DNA from: Hyperoodon ampullatus | Taxonomy: Eukaryota > Chordata > Mammalia > Artiodactyla > Ziphiidae | Length of the DNA: 64,000 nt | Assembly: GCA_949752795.1 (NCBI GenBank) | Contig: CATKHW010000427.1 | Location: 806,001-870,000 of the forward strand | Direction of reading: 5' to 3' | Part shown: one piece after another, positions 24,344-38,247 of the stretch | How the letters are laid out: the number at the start of each line of letters is the position of its first letter | Position numbering within the stretch: the stretch's first letter is position 1 | Program-made: the position numbers and the translations under genes | Notes under the pieces: model-generated | Told to the model about the DNA's origin: nothing | What the model saw: only the letters and a program-made list of their open reading frames with translations | The model's database searches: none

Positions 24344-26083
24344 ACGTAAGTACCACAATTTTTTGAAGCATTTTTATATTTCCTGGGATATTTAAGGTGT
24401 ACCCAAGTTGAGGTCCTTGTAAGCAGTGCAGCCCTAAATTTTGGGGTAGCTCTGTCTTATTGATTTTCAGTTTTCACAAGGTATATTCCCTAGACTGGAA
24501 GTGCCCTTGGCTCTGTAGCTCTGTTGTTTACTTGTTTTAGGGAACACAATGCACTCCTCCAGAGAGGCAGATGGCAATTTACATCCCGCCCATCAGCATA
24601 ACAAGGCTCCCTGTTCTCCAGGGCCTGTCTTGCCTTTCTGGTTTTTACACATTTTGTGGATGTCCCTTTTGACCGGTGGGAAGTGATACTTCTTTGTAGT
24701 GCAGATTTGCATTGCCCGCTTGCTTGCTTGGCCAAAAAGGGCGTATGCATTTTCTCCTGAATATATTCAGGAGAAAACGCATACGCCCTTTTTGGCCAAG
24801 TGCATCATTGTCAAAGTTGTGCCCCTCTTCCTGTGCTTTAAAGGCGATTCCAACGTACCTCTTGAAATCTGTTTCCTGCTATTCTGCCTCGCTTTCTAAG
24901 TCCGCCTCGTTGTCTTTCCTCAACAGATTTTTGGACGATAGTTGTCCTTTATTACTCGGCCAGTTTGTGAACTGCTGTGCCCCTGAGCTCCATTTTTCAA
25001 CTCGTTTTTGGTGAGCTGACCTCAAGTCCAAAATTTTGGTTCAGGACCTATGCTGGTTCCCGGTGGGAGGCTGAGTCTTTGGTTAATTCTTCTTCCTGCC
25101 GGGAAGTAAGAGTGATGTGTGCCCGTCCAAATGCCTAACAGCTACTCTCTCATTGGTTCTCCCTCTTCCCTTTCATCCTCTGCCAAATTGGAAACCTGTG
25201 CGAACCAGGAGGTTAAAGGGGCTGTCTCTCCAAGTTGGGAGGTTGATAGTAAAGATGATGGAAAGTCAAAGCAGAGCACCAGGAGAGGGACAATTCGTTG
25301 AGTTTTAGAAACCTTTCGTATTCACAGTGTGTCCGTTCTCTAGGTTTCCGGTACATGTTATAACTGTAGTAATATTCCCTTCAACCTGGAGAGTTGGGAC
25401 CCATGGAATGGGTGCCATGCATTATTGCTTTAAAGGGTCTGCATTTGCTCACCCAATCTCACCAATCGTCTCAGTCCCAAGTTTCCAGCCTTATGCCACA
25501 TCCAGCTGTCGTTGTAAATAGGGTCATTCCAGGTTTCATCAGAGACCCTGAAGGAATTGTAAAGAATTTCCCAGTTTTTTTGTTTTGTTTTTGAAATTCC
25601 TTTTTATAGTGGGTTTGAGCTGATTCTCGCTGCCATGTTTATGCCAGTCTAGACACACTTGATTCCCTTACGGAGACATGTCAATCCATAGGTTTTAAGA
25701 TTCTTACTAGTCAAATATATTCCTCTGCGGGAAATATGGGGTTTTGAATACCTTTCACTGAGGAAAGTGTAGGTCTTGTCTATTACATAGTTGGTTTTTG
25801 GAACGGTAACTGTGCTTATATCAAACTCTGGTTTTATGCATCACCCCACCTCTCCTTCCCCCTTAAGCAGGCATAAGAGTGTTTTCTGAATGTGAGACAT
25901 AGTTCTCTTTCTTAACTCAGTTCAAGTGTAGCCATGTTTACAGGATCTTCATAAGTGATATCTTATGATAAGTTTCTTTTTCTCTGTGACTTATTTCACT
26001 TAGAATCATCGTACCTGAATCCACCCATTTTGATGCTGCTGGTCTTATGACATTGATTTCATGGCTGAGGGATATTCCATCGT
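24344..26083. repeat. Satellite monomer 15 (1,740 bp)
   Basis: Palindrome at 24727-24800 with one CpG-type mismatch. One-base insertion near 24,896 (CTTTCTAAGTCC). The GGTACC site is lost near 25,805. Confidence 0.95.
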
Positions 26084-27822
26084 ACGTAAGTACCACAATT
26101 TTTTGAACCATTTTTATATTTCCTGGGATATTTAAGGTGTACCCAAGTTGAGGTCCTTGTAAGCAGTGCAGCCCTAAATTTTGGGGTGGCTCTGTCTTAT
26201 TGATTTTCAGTTTTCCCAAGGTATATTCCCTAGACTGGAAGTGCCCTTGGCTCTGTAGCTTTGTTGTTTACTTGTTTTAGGGAACACAATGCACTCCTCC
26301 AGAGAGGCAGTTGGCAATTTACATCCCGCCCATCAGCATAACAAGGCTCCCTGTTCTCCAGGGCCTGTCTTGCCTTTCTGGTTTTTACACATTTTGTGGA
26401 TGTCCCTTTTGACCGGTGGGAAGTGATACTTCTTTGTAGTGCAGATTTGCATTGTCCTCTTGCTTGCTTGGCCAAAAAGGGCATATCCGTTTTCTCCTGA
26501 ATATATTCAGGAGAAAACTCATACGCCATTTTTGGCCAAGTGAATCTTTGTCGAAGTTGTGCCCCTCTTCCTGTGCTTTATAGGCGATTCCAACGTACCT
26601 CTTGAAATCTGTTTCCTGCTATTCTGCCTCGCTTTCAAGTCCGCCTCGTTGCCTTCCCTCAACAGATTTTTGGACGATAGTTGTCCTTTATTACTCGGCC
26701 AGTTTGTGAATTGCTGTGCCCCTGAGCTCCATTTTTCAACTCGTTTTTGGTGAGCTGACCGCAAGGCCAAAATTTTGGTTCAGGACCTATACTGGTTCCC
26801 GGTGGGTGGCTGAGACTTTGGTTAATTCTTCTTCCTGCCGGGAAATTAGAGAGATATGTGCCCGTCCAAATGCCTAACAGCTACTCTCTCATTGGTTCTC
26901 CCTCTTAACTTTCATCCTATGCCAAATTGGCAACCTTTGCGAACCAGGAGGTTAATGGGTCTGTCTCTCCAAGTTGGGAGATTGATAGTAAAACAGATGG
27001 AAAGTCAAACTGGGGCACCAGGAGAGGGATTATTCGTTCAGTTTTAGAGACCTTTCGTATTCACAGTGTGTCCGTTCTCTAGATTTCCCGTACATGTTAG
27101 AGCTGTAGTAATATTCCTTTCAAACTGCAGAGTTGGGACCCATGGATTGGGTTCCAGGCATTTGTGCTTTAAAGCGTCCGCATTTGCTCACCCAATCTCA
27201 CCAATCGTCTCAGTCCCAAGTGTCCAGCCTTATGCCACATCCAGCTGTCATTGTAGATCGGGTCATTCCTGGTTTCATCAGAGACCCTGAAGGAATTGTA
27301 AAGAATTTCCCAGTTTTTTTGTTTTGTTTTTGAAATTCCTTTTTATAGTGGGTTTGTGCTGATTCTTGCTGCCATGTTTATGCCAGTCTAGACACACTTG
27401 ATTCCCTTATGGAGACATATCTATCCATAGGTTTTAAGATTCTTACTAGTCAGATATATTCCTCTGCGGGAAATATGGGATTTTGAGTCGCTTTCACTGA
27501 GGAAGGTGTAGGTTTTGTCTTTTCTTTAGCTGGTTTTTGGAACGGTACCTGTGCTTATATCAAAATCCGGTTTTATGCATCACCCAACCTCTCCTTCCCC
27601 CTTAAACAGGCATAAGAGTTCTTTCTAAATGTGAGACTCTGTTCTCTTTCCTAACTCAGTTCAAGTGTAGGCAAGTTTATAGGATCTTCATAAGTGATAT
27701 CTTATGATAAGTTTCTTTTTCTGTGTGACGTATTTCACTTAGAATCAACGTACCTGAATCCACCCATTTAGCTGCTACTGGTCTTATGACATTGACTTCA
27801 TGGCTGAGGGCTATTCCATCGT
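26084..27822. repeat. Satellite monomer 16 (1,739 bp)
   Basis: Palindrome at 26467-26540 with several mismatches in both arms. The second half accumulates private substitutions toward monomer 17. Confidence 0.93.
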
Positions 27823-29560
27823 AGGTATGTACCAAAAATTTTAAACCATTTTTATATTTCCTGGGGTATTTAATGTGTACCCAAGTTGAGGTTCTTGTAA
27901 GCAGTGTAGCCCTAAATTTTGGGGTGGCTCTGTCTTATTGATTTTCAGTTTTCCCAATGTATATTCCCTAGACGGGAAGTGCCCTTGGCTCTGTAGCTCT
28001 GTTGTTTACTTGTTTTAGGGAACACAATGCACTCCTCCAGAGAGGCACATGGCAATTTACATCCCGCCCTTCAGCATAAGTAGGCTCCTTGTTCTACAGG
28101 GCCTCTCTTGCCTTTCTGTTTTTTACACATTTTTTCGTTGTCCCTTTTGACTGGTGGGAAGTGATACTTCTTTGTAGTGCAGATTTTCATTGCCCTCTTG
28201 CTTGCTTGGCCAAAAAGGGCGTATGCGTTTTCTCCTGAATATATTCAGGATAAAACGCATACGCCCTTTTTGGGTAAGTGTGTCACTGTCGAAGTTGTGC
28301 CCCTCTTCCTGTGCTTTAAAGGCGATTCCAACGTTCCTCTCAAAATCTGTTTCCTGCTATTCTGCCTGGCTTTCAAGTCCGCCTCGTTGACTTCCCTCAA
28401 CAGATTTTTGGACGATACTTGTACTTTATTACTCTGCCAGTTTGTGAATTGATTTGCCCCTGGGCTCTATTTTTCAACTCTTTTTTTGTGAGCTGACCGC
28501 AAGTCCAAAATTTTGGTTCAGGACCTATGCAGGTTCCCAGTGGGTGGCTGAGACTTTGGTTAATTATTCTTCCTGACGCAAAATTAGAGTGACATGTTCC
28601 CGTCCAAATGCCTAACAGCTACTCTCTCATTGGTTCTCCCTATTCCCCTTCATCCTCTGCCAAATTGGCAACCTGTACAAACCAGGAAGTTAAAGGCGCT
28701 ATTTCTCCAAGTTGTGTGATTGATAGTAAAACAGTTGTAAAGTCAAAGAAGAGCACCAGGAGAGGGACTATTCGTTGAGATTTAGAAACCTTTCGTATTC
28801 ACAGTGTGTCAATTCTCTAGTTTTCCCGTACATGTTATAGCTGTAGTAATATTCCCTTCAACCTGGAGAGTTGGGACCCATGGAATGGGTGCCATGCATT
28901 ATTGCATCAAAGGGTTTGCATTTGCTCACCCAATCTCACAAATCCTCGTAGTCCAAAGTGTCCAGAATTATGCCACATCCAGCTGTCATTGTAGATAGGG
29001 TCATTCCAGGTTTCATCAGAGACCCTGAAGGAATTGTAAAGAATTTCCCATTTTTTTTGTTTTGTTTTTGAAATTCCTTTTTATAGTTGGTTTGAGCTGA
29101 TTCTCGCTGCCATGTTTATGCCAGTCTAGACACACTTGATTCCCTTACGGAGACATATCAATACATAGGTTTTAAGATTCTTACTAGTCAGATATATTCC
29201 TCTGTGGGAAATATGGGGTTTTGAGTCCCTTTCACTGAGGAAGGTGTAGGTCTTGTCTATTCCATAGTTGGTTTTTGGAACGGTACCTGTGCTTATATCA
29301 AACTCTGGTTTTATGCATCACCCCACCTCTCCTTCCCCCTTAAGCAGGCATAAGAGTGTTTTCTAAATGTGAGACTCTGTTCCCTTTCCTAACTCAGTTC
29401 AAGTGTAGCCATGTTTACAGGATCTTCATGAGTGATATCTTATGATAAGTTTCTTTTTTTGTGTGACTTATTTCACTTAGAATCATCGTACCTGAATCCA
29501 CCCATTTTGCTGCTACTGGTCTTATGACATTGATTTCATGGCTGAGGGATATTCCATCTT
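27823..29560. repeat. Satellite monomer 17 (1,738 bp), most diverged
   Basis: Starts with AGGTATGTACC in place of ACGTAAGTACC. Palindrome at 28205-28278 is damaged on the right arm (GATAAAACG, TTGGGTAAG). Most open frames typical of the array are broken here. Confidence 0.92.
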
Positions 29561-31297
29561 AGGTAAGTACCACAATTTTTTGAACCTTTTTTATATTTCC
29601 TGGGATATTTATGTTGTACTCAAGATGAGCTTCTTGAAGCAGTGAAGCCCTAAATTTTGGGCTGGATCTGTCTTATTGATTTTCAGTTTTCCCAAAGTAT
29701 ATTACCTAGACTGGAAGTGCCGTTGGCTCTGTAGCTCTGTTGTTTACTTGTTCTAGGGAACACAATGCACTCCTCCAGTGAGGCAGTTTTCAATTTACAT
29801 CCCGCCCATCAGCATGAAAAGGCTCCCTATTCTCCAGGGCTTGTGTTGCCTTTCTGGTTTTTACACATTTTGTGGATGTCCCTTTTGACCGGTGGGAAGT
29901 GATAATTCTTTGTAGTGCAGATTTGCATTGCCCGCTTGCATGCTTGGCCAAAAAGGGAGTGTGCGTTTTCTCCTGAATATATTCAGGAGAAAACGCATAC
30001 ACCCTTTTTGGCCAAGTGCATCATTGTCGAAGTTGTGCCCCTCTTCCTGTGCTTTAAAGGCGATTCCAACGTACCTCTTGAAATCAGTTTCTTGCTATTC
30101 TGCCTCGGTTTCAAGTCCGCCTTGTTGCCTTCCCTCAACAGATTTTTGGACGATAGTTGTCCTTTCTTACTCTGCCATTTTGTGAATTGCTGTGCCCCTG
30201 AGCTCCATTTTTCCACTCGTTTTTGTGAGCTGACCGCAAGTCCAAAATTATGGTTCGGGACCTATACTGGTTCCCGGTAGGGGGCTGAGACTTTGGTTAA
30301 TTCTTCTTCCTGCCGGGAAATTACAGTGATATGTGCCCGTCCAAATGCCTAACAGCTATTCTCTCATTGGTTCTCCCTCTTCCCTTTCAACCTCTGACAA
30401 ATTGGCAACCTGTGCAAACCAGGAGGTTAAAGGGGCTGTCTCTCCAAGTTGGGAGATTGATAGTAAAGCAGATGGAAAGTCAAACCGGAGCACCAGGAGA
30501 GGGACTATTCGTTGAGTTTTAGAAACCTTTCGTATTCACAGTGTGTCCGTTTTCTAGGTTTCTCGTACATGTTATAACTGTAGTAATATTCCCTTCAACC
30601 GGGAGAGATGGGACCCATGGAATGGGTGCCATGCACTATTGCTTTAAAGGGTCTGCATTTGCTCACCCAATCTCACCAATCCTCTCAGTCCCAAGTGTCC
30701 AGCCTTATGCCTCATCCAGCTGTCGTTGTAGATAGGGTCATTCCAGGTTTCATCAGAGACCCTGAAGGAATTGTAAAGAATTTCCCAGTTTTTTTGTTTT
30801 GTTTTTGAAATTCCTTTTCATAGTGGGTTTGAGCTGATTCTCGCTGCCATGTTTATGCCAGTCTAGACACACTTGATTCCCTTACGGAGACATATCAATA
30901 CATAGGTTTTAAGATTCTTACTAGTCAGATATATTCCTCTGCGGGAAATATGGGGTTTTGAGTCCCTTTTACTGAGGAAGGTGTAGGGGTTGTCTTTTCC
31001 ATAGTTGGTTTTTGGAACGGTACCTGTGCTTATATCAAACTCTGGTTTTATTCATCACCCCAACTCTCCTTCCCCCTTAAGCAGGCATAAGAGTGTTTTC
31101 TAAATGTGAGACTCTGTTCTCTTTCCTAACTCAGTTCAAGTGTAGCCATGTTTACAGGATCTTCATAAGTGATATCTTATGATAAGTTTCTTTTTCTGTG
31201 TGACTTATTTCACTTAGAATCATCGTACCTGAATCCACCCATTTTGCTGCTACTGGTCTTATGACATTGACCTCATGGCTGAGGGATATTCCATCGT
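29561..31297. repeat. Satellite monomer 18 (1,737 bp)
   Basis: Starts AGGTAAGTACC. Palindrome at 29943-30016 has mismatches in both arms (GGGAGTGTGCG, CATACACCC). The first 250 bases are strongly diverged. Confidence 0.93.
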
Positions 31298-33035
31298 ACG
31301 TAATTACCACAATTTTTTGAACCATTTTTATATTTCCTGGGATATTTAAGGTGTACCCAAGTTGAGGTCCTTGTAAGCAGTGCAACCCTAAATTTTTGGG
31401 TGGCTCTGTCTTACTGATTTTCAGTTTTCCCAAGGTATATTCCCTAGACTGGAAGTGCCCTTGGCTCTGTAGCTCTGTTGTTTACTTGTTTTAGGGAACA
31501 CAATGCACTCCTCCAGAGAGGCAGTTGGCAATTTACATCCCGCCCATCAGCATAACAAGGCTGCCTGTTCTCCAGGGCCTGTCTTGCCTTTCTGGTTTTT
31601 ACACATTTTGTGGATGTCCCTTTTGACCGGTGGGAAGTGATACTTCTTTGTAGTGCAGATTTGCATTGCCTGCTTGCTTGCTTAGCCAAAAAGGGTTTAT
31701 GCGTTTTCTCCTGAATATATTCAGGAGAAAAACATACACACTTTTTGGCCAAGTGCATCATTGTCGAAGTTGTGCCCCTCTTCCTGTGCTTTAAATGCGA
31801 TTCCAACGTACCTCTTGAAATCTGTTTCCTGCTATTCTGCCTCTCTATCATGTCTGCCTCCTTGCCTTCCCTAAACAGATTTTTGGACGATAGTTGTCCT
31901 TTATCACCCTGCCAGTTTGTGAATTGCTGTGCACCTGATCTCCATTTTTCAACTCGTTTTTTTGTGAGCTGAGCGCAAGTCCAAAATTTTGGTTCAGGAC
32001 CTATGCTGGTTCCCGATGGGGGGCTGAGACTTTGGTTAATTCTTCTTCATGCCGGGAAGTTAGAGTGATCTGTGCCCGTCCAAATACCTAACAGCTACAC
32101 TCTCATTGGTTCTCCCTCTTCCCTTTCATCCACTGCCAAATTAGAAACATGTGCAAACCAGGAGGTTAAAGGGGCTGTTTCTCCAAGTTGGAGGTTGATA
32201 GTAAAGCAGATGGAAAGTCAAACCAGAGAACCAGGAGAGGGACTATTCGTTGAGTTTTAGAAACCTTTAGTATTCACAGTGTGTCCGTTCTCTAGGTTTC
32301 CCGTACATATTATAGATGTAGTAATATTCCCTTCAACCTGGAGAGTTGGGTCCCAAGGAATGGGTGACATGCATTATTGCTTTAAAGGGTCTGCATTTGC
32401 TCACCCAATCTCACCAATCGTCTCAGTCCCAAGTGTCCCTCCTTATGCCACATCCAGCTGTCGTTGTAGAATGGGTCATTCCAGGTTTCATCAGAGACCC
32501 TGAAGGAATTGTAAAGAATTTCCCAGTTTTTTTGTTTTCTTTTAGAAATTCCTTTTTATAGTGGGTTTGAGCTGATTCTCGCTGCCATGTTTATGCCAGT
32601 CTAGACACACTTGATTCCCTTATGGAGACATATCAATACATAGGTTTTAAGATTCTTACTAGTCAGATATATTCCTCTGCGGGAACTATGGGGTTTTGAG
32701 TCCCTTTCACTGAGGAAGGTGTAGGTCTTGTCTATTCCATAGTTGAATTTTGGAACGGTACCTGTGCTTATATCAAACTCTGGTTTTATGCATCATCCCA
32801 CCTCTCGTTCGCCCTAAAGCAGGCATAAGATTGTTTTCTAAATGTGAGACACTGTTCTCTTTCCTAACTCAGTTCAAGTGTAGCCATGTTTACAGGATCT
32901 TCATAAGTGATATCTTATGATAAGTTTCTTTTTCTCTGTGACTTATTTCACTTAGAATCATCGTACCTGAATCCACCCATTTTGCTGCTACTGGTCTTAT
33001 GACATTGATTTCATGGCTGAGGGATATTCCATCAT
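31298..33035. repeat. Satellite monomer 19 (1,738 bp)
   Basis: Palindrome region 31681-31753 is one base short and has several mismatches (GGGTTTATG, AACATACACAC). From about 32,266 it carries the variants repeated in monomer 20. Confidence 0.93.
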
Positions 33036-35230
33036 ACGTAAGTACCACAATTTTTTGAACCATTTTTATATTTCCTGGGATATTTAAGGTGTACCCAAGT
33101 TGAGGTCCTTGTAAGCAGTGCAGCCTAAATTTTGGGGTGGTTCTGTCTTATTGATTTTCAGTTTTCCCAAGGTATATTCCCTAGACTGGAAGTGTCCTTG
33201 GCTCTGTAGCTCTGTTGTTTACTTCTTTTAGGGAGCACAATACACTGCTCCAGAGAGGCACTTGGCAATTTACATCCCTCCCATCAGCATAACAAGGCTC
33301 CCTTTTCTCCAGGGCCTGTCTTGCCTTTCTGGTTTTTACACATTTTCTGGAAGTCCCTTTTAAGTGGTGGGAAGTGATACTTCTTTGTTGTGCAGATTTG
33401 CATTGCCCGCTTGCTTGCTTGGCCAAAAAGGGCGTATGCGTTTTCTCTTGAATATATTCAGGAGAAAACGCATACACCCTTTGTGGCCAAGTGCATCATT
33501 GTCGAAGTTGTGCCCCTCTTCCTGTGCTTTAAAGGCGATTCCAACCTACCTCTTGAAATCTGTTTCCTGCTATTCTGCCTCGCTTTCAAGTCCACCTTGT
33601 TGCCTTCCCTTAACAGATTTTTGGATTATAGTTGTCCTTTATTACTTTGCCAGTTTGTGAATTGCTGTGACCCTGAGCTCCACTTTTCAACTCGTTTTTT
33701 GTGAGCTGACCACAAGTCCAAAATTTTGGTTCAGGACCTATGCTGGTTTCCGGTGGGGGGCTGAGATTTTGGTTAATTCTTCTTCCTGCCGTGAAAATAG
33801 AGTGATATTTGCCCGTCCAAATGCCTAACAGCTACTCTCTCATTGGTTCTCTCTCTTCCCTTTCATCCTCTGCCAAATTGGCAACCTGTGCGAACCAGGA
33901 GGTTAAAGGGGCTGTCTCTCCATGTTGGGAGATTGATAGTAAAGCAGATGGAAAGTCAAACCGGAGCACCAGGAGAGGGACTATTCGTTGAGTTTTAGAA
34001 ACCTTTAGTATTCACAGTGTGTCCGTTCTCTAGGTTTCCTGTTTATGTTATAGCTGTAGTAATATTCCCTTCAACCTGGAGATTTGTGACCCATGGAATG
34101 GGTGCCATGCATTATTGCTTTAAAGGGTCTGCATTTGCTCACCCAATCTCACCAATCCTCTCAGTCCCAAGTGTCCAGCCTTATGCCACATCCAGCTGTC
34201 GTTGTAGAAAGGGTCATTCCAGGTTTCATCAGAGACCCTGAAGGAATTGAAAAGAATTTCCCAGTTTTTTTGTTTTGTTTTAGAAATTCCTTTTTATAGT
34301 GGGTTTGAGCTGATTCTCGCTGCCATGTTAATGCCAGTGTAGACACACTTGATTCCCTTACGGAGACATATCAATACATAGGTTTTAAGATTCTTACTAG
34401 TCAGATATTTTCCTCTGCGGGAAATATGGGGTTTTGAGTCCCTTTCACTGAGGAAGGTGTAGGTCTTGTCTATTCCATAGTTGAATTTTGGAACGGTACC
34501 TGTGCTTATATCAAACTCTGGTTTTATGCATCACCCCACCTCTCGTTCCCCCTAAAGCAGGCATAAGATTGTTTTCTAAATGTGAGACACTGTTCTCTTT
34601 CCTAACTCAGTTCAAGTGTAGCCATGTTTACAGGATCTTCATAAGTGATATCTTATGATAAGTTTCTTTTTCTCTGTGACTTATTTCACTTAGAATCATC
34701 TTACCTGAATCCACCCATTTTGCTGCTACTGGTCTTATGACATTGATTTCATGGCTGAGGGATATTCCATCGTACGTAAGTACCACAATTTTTTGAACCA
34801 TTTTTATATTTCCTGGGATATTTAAGGTGTACCCAAGTTGAGGTCCTTGTAAGCAGTGCAGCCTAAATTTTGGGGTGGTTCTGTCTTATTGATTTTCAGT
34901 TTTCCCAAGGTATATTCCCTAGACTGGAAGTGTCCTTGGCTCTGTAGCTCTGTTGTTTACCACTTTTAGGGAACACAATGCACTGCTCCAGAGAGGCACT
35001 TGGCAATTTACTTCCCACCCATCAGCATAACAAGGCTCCCTGTTCTTCAGGGCCTATCTTGCCTTTCTGGTTTTTACACATTTTCTTGAAGTCCCTTTTA
35101 AGTGGTGGGAAGTGATACTTCTTTGTAGTGCAGATTTGCATTGCCCGCTTGCTTGCTTGGCCAAAAAGGGCGTATGCGTTTTCTCTTGAATATATTCAGG
35201 AGAAAACGCATACGCCCTTTTTGGCCAAGT
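32266..35230. repeat. One-monomer-step duplication in the left domain
   Basis: Rare variants near 32,266-33,400 recur one monomer later near 34,006-35,130: CCTTTAGTATTCAC, GTTTTAGAAATTCC, TAGTTGAATTTTGG, CTCTCGTTC, AAAGCAGGCATAAGATTG, GCAGCCTAAATTTTGGGG, AAGTGTCCTTGG and TTTAAGTGGTGG. Such a set shared by adjacent monomers points to a one-unit duplication or conversion. Confidence 0.75.
33036..34773. repeat. Satellite monomer 20 (1,738 bp)
   Basis: Palindrome at 33418-33491 with three mismatches. Shares the TAGTTGAATTTTGG and GTTTTAGAAATTCC variants with monomer 19, and AAGTGTCCTTGG with monomer 21. Confidence 0.94.
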
Positions 35231-36508
35231 GCATCATTGTCAAAGTTGTGCCCCTCTTCCTGTGCTTTAAAGGCGATTCCAACGTACCTCTTGAAATCTG
35301 TTTCCTGCTATTCTGCCTCGCTTTCCAGTCCGCCTCGTTGCCTTCCCTTAACAGATTTCTGTACGATAGTTGTCCTTTATTACTCGGCAGTTTGTGAATT
35401 GCTGTGCCCTTGAGCTCCATTTTTCAACTCGTTTTTTGTGAGCTGACTGCAAGTCCAAAATTTTGGTTCAGGACCTATGCTGGTTCCCGGTGGGGTCTGA
35501 GACTTTGGTTAATTCTTCTTCCTGCTGGGAAGTTAGAGTGATATGTGCACGTCCAAATGCCTAACAGCTACTCTCTCATTAGTTCTCCCTCTTCCCTTTC
35601 ATCCTCTGCCAATTTGGAAACCTGTGCGAACCAGGAGGTTAAAAGGGCTGTCTCTCCAAGTTGGGAGATTGATAGTAAAGCAGATGGAAAGTCAAACCGG
35701 AGCACCAGGAGAGGGACTATTCGTTGAGATTTAGAAATCTTTCGTATTCACAGTGTGTCCATTGTCTAGGTTTCCCGTACATGTTATAGCTGTAGTAAAA
35801 TTCCCTTCAACCTGGAGAGTTGGGACCCATGGAATGTGTGCCAGGCATTTGTGTTTAAAGGGTCTGCATTGGCTCACCCAATCTCACCAATCCTCTCAGT
35901 CCCAAGTGTCCAGCCTTTTGCCACATCCAGCTGTCGTTGTAGATAGGGTCATTCCAGGTTTCATCAGAGACCCTGAAGGAATTGTAAAGAATTTCCCAGT
36001 TTTTTTGTTTTGTTTTTGAAATTCCTTTTTATAGTGGGTTTGAGCTGATTCTCGCTGCCATGTTTATGCCAGTCTAGACACACCTGATTCCCTTATGGAG
36101 ACATATCAATACATAGGTTTTAAGATTCTTACTAGTCAGATATATTCCTCTGCGGGAAATATGGGGTTTTGAGTCCCTTTCACTGAGGAAGGTGTAGGTC
36201 TTGTCTATTCCATAGTTGGTTTTTGGAACGGTACCTGTGCTTATATCAAACTCTGGTTTTATGCATCACCCCACCTCTCCTTCCCCCTTAAGCAGGCATA
36301 AGAGTGTTTTCTAAATGTGAGACACTGTTCTCTTTCCTAACTCAGTTCAAGTGTAGCCATGTTTACAGGATCTTCATAAGTGATATCTTATGATAAGTTT
36401 CTTTTTCTGTGTGACTTATTTCACTTAGAATCATCGTACCTGAATCCACCCATTTTGCTGCTACTGGTCTTATGACATTGATTTCATGGCTGAGGGATAT
36501 TCCATCGT
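34774..36508. repeat. Satellite monomer 21 (1,735 bp), shortest full copy
   Basis: Palindrome at 35156-35229 with one mismatch. Several one-base losses account for its length, for example ACTCGGCAGTTTG near 35,383. Confidence 0.95.
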
Positions 36509-38247
36509 ACGTAAGTACCACAATTTTTTGAACCATTTTTATATTTCCTGGGATATTTAAGGTGTACCCAAGTTGAGGTCCTTGTAAGCAGTGCAGCCCT
36601 AAATTTTAGTGTGGCTCTGTCTTATTGATTTTCAGTTTTCCCAAGGTATATTCCATAGACTGGAAGTGCCCTTGGCTCTGTAGCTCTGTTCTTTACTTGT
36701 TTTAGGGAACACAATACACTCCTCCAGAGAGGCAGTTGGCAATTTACATCCCGCCCATCAGCATAACTAGGCTCCCTGTTCTCCAGGGCCTGTCTTGCCT
36801 TTCTGGTTTTTACACATTTTGTGGATGTCCCTTTTGACCGGTCGGAAGTGATACTTCTTTGTAGTGCAGATTTGCATTGCCCGCTTGCTTGCTTGGCCAA
36901 AAAGGGCGTATGCGTTTTCTCCTGGATATATTCAGGAGAAAACGCATACGCCCATTTGGGCCTAGTGCATCATTGTCGAAGTTGTGCCCCTCTTCCTGTG
37001 CTTTAAAGGCGATTCCAACGTACCTCTTGAAATCTGTTTCCTGCTATTCTGCCTCGCTTTCCAGTCCGCCTCGCTGCCTTCCCTCAACAGATTTTTGTAC
37101 GATAGTTGTCCTTTATTACTCGGGCAGTTTGTGAATTGCTGTGCCCTTGAGCTCCATTTTTCAACTCGTTTTTTGTGAGCTGACTGCAAGTCCAAAATTT
37201 TGGTTCAGGACCTATACTGGTTCCCGGTGGGTGGCTGAGAAGTTGGTTAATTCTTCTTCCTGCCGGGAAATTAGAGTGATATGTGCCCGTCCAAATGCCT
37301 AACAGCTACTCTCTCATTGGTTCTCCCTCTTCCCTTTCATCCTCTGCCAAATTGGCAACCTGTGCGAACCAGGAGGTTAAAGGGGCTGTCTCTACAAGTT
37401 GGGAGGTTGATAGTAAAGCAGATGGAAAGTCAAACCAGAGCACCAGGAGAGGGACTATTCGTTGAGTTTTAGAACCCTTTCGTATTCACATTGTGTCCGT
37501 TCTCTAGGTTTCCCGTACATGTTATAGCTGTAATAATATTCCCTTTAACCTGGAGAGTTGGGACCCATGGAATGGGTGCCAGGCATTTGTGCTTTAAATG
37601 GTATGCATTTGCTCACCCAATCTCACCAATCCTCTCAGTCCCAAGTGTCCCTCCTTATGCCACATCCAGCTGTCGTTGTACATAGGGTCATTCCACGTTT
37701 CATCAGAGACCCTGAAGGAATTGTAAAGAATTTCCCAGTTTTTTTGTTTTGTTTTTGAAATTCCTTTTTATAGTGGGTTTGAGCTGATTCTCGCTGCCAT
37801 GTTTATGCCAGTCTAGACACACTTGATTCCCTTACGGAGACATATCAATACATAGGTTTTAAGATTTTTACTAGTCAGATATATTCCTCTGCGGGAAATA
37901 TGGGGTTTTCATTCCCTTTCACTGAGGAAGGTGTAGGTCTTGTCTATTCCATAGTTGGTTTTTGGAACGGTACCTGTTCTTATATCAAACTCTGGTTTTA
38001 TGCATCACCCCACCTCTCCTTCCCCCTTAAGCAGGCATAAGAGTGTTTTCTAAATGTGAGACACTGTTCTCTTTCCTACCTCAGTTCAAGTTTAGCCATG
38101 TTTACAGGATCTTCATAAGTGATATCTTATGATATGTTTCTTTTTCTCTGTGACTTATTTCACTTAGAATCATCGTACCTGAATCCACCCATTTTGCTGC
38201 TACTGATCTTATGACATTGATTTCATGGCTGAGGGATATTCCATCGT
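36509..38247. repeat. Satellite monomer 22 (1,739 bp)
   Basis: Palindrome at 36892-36965 with a damaged outer right arm (CCCATTTGGGCCTAG). Shares TTTCCAGTCC and TGTACGATAG with monomer 21. Confidence 0.95.
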
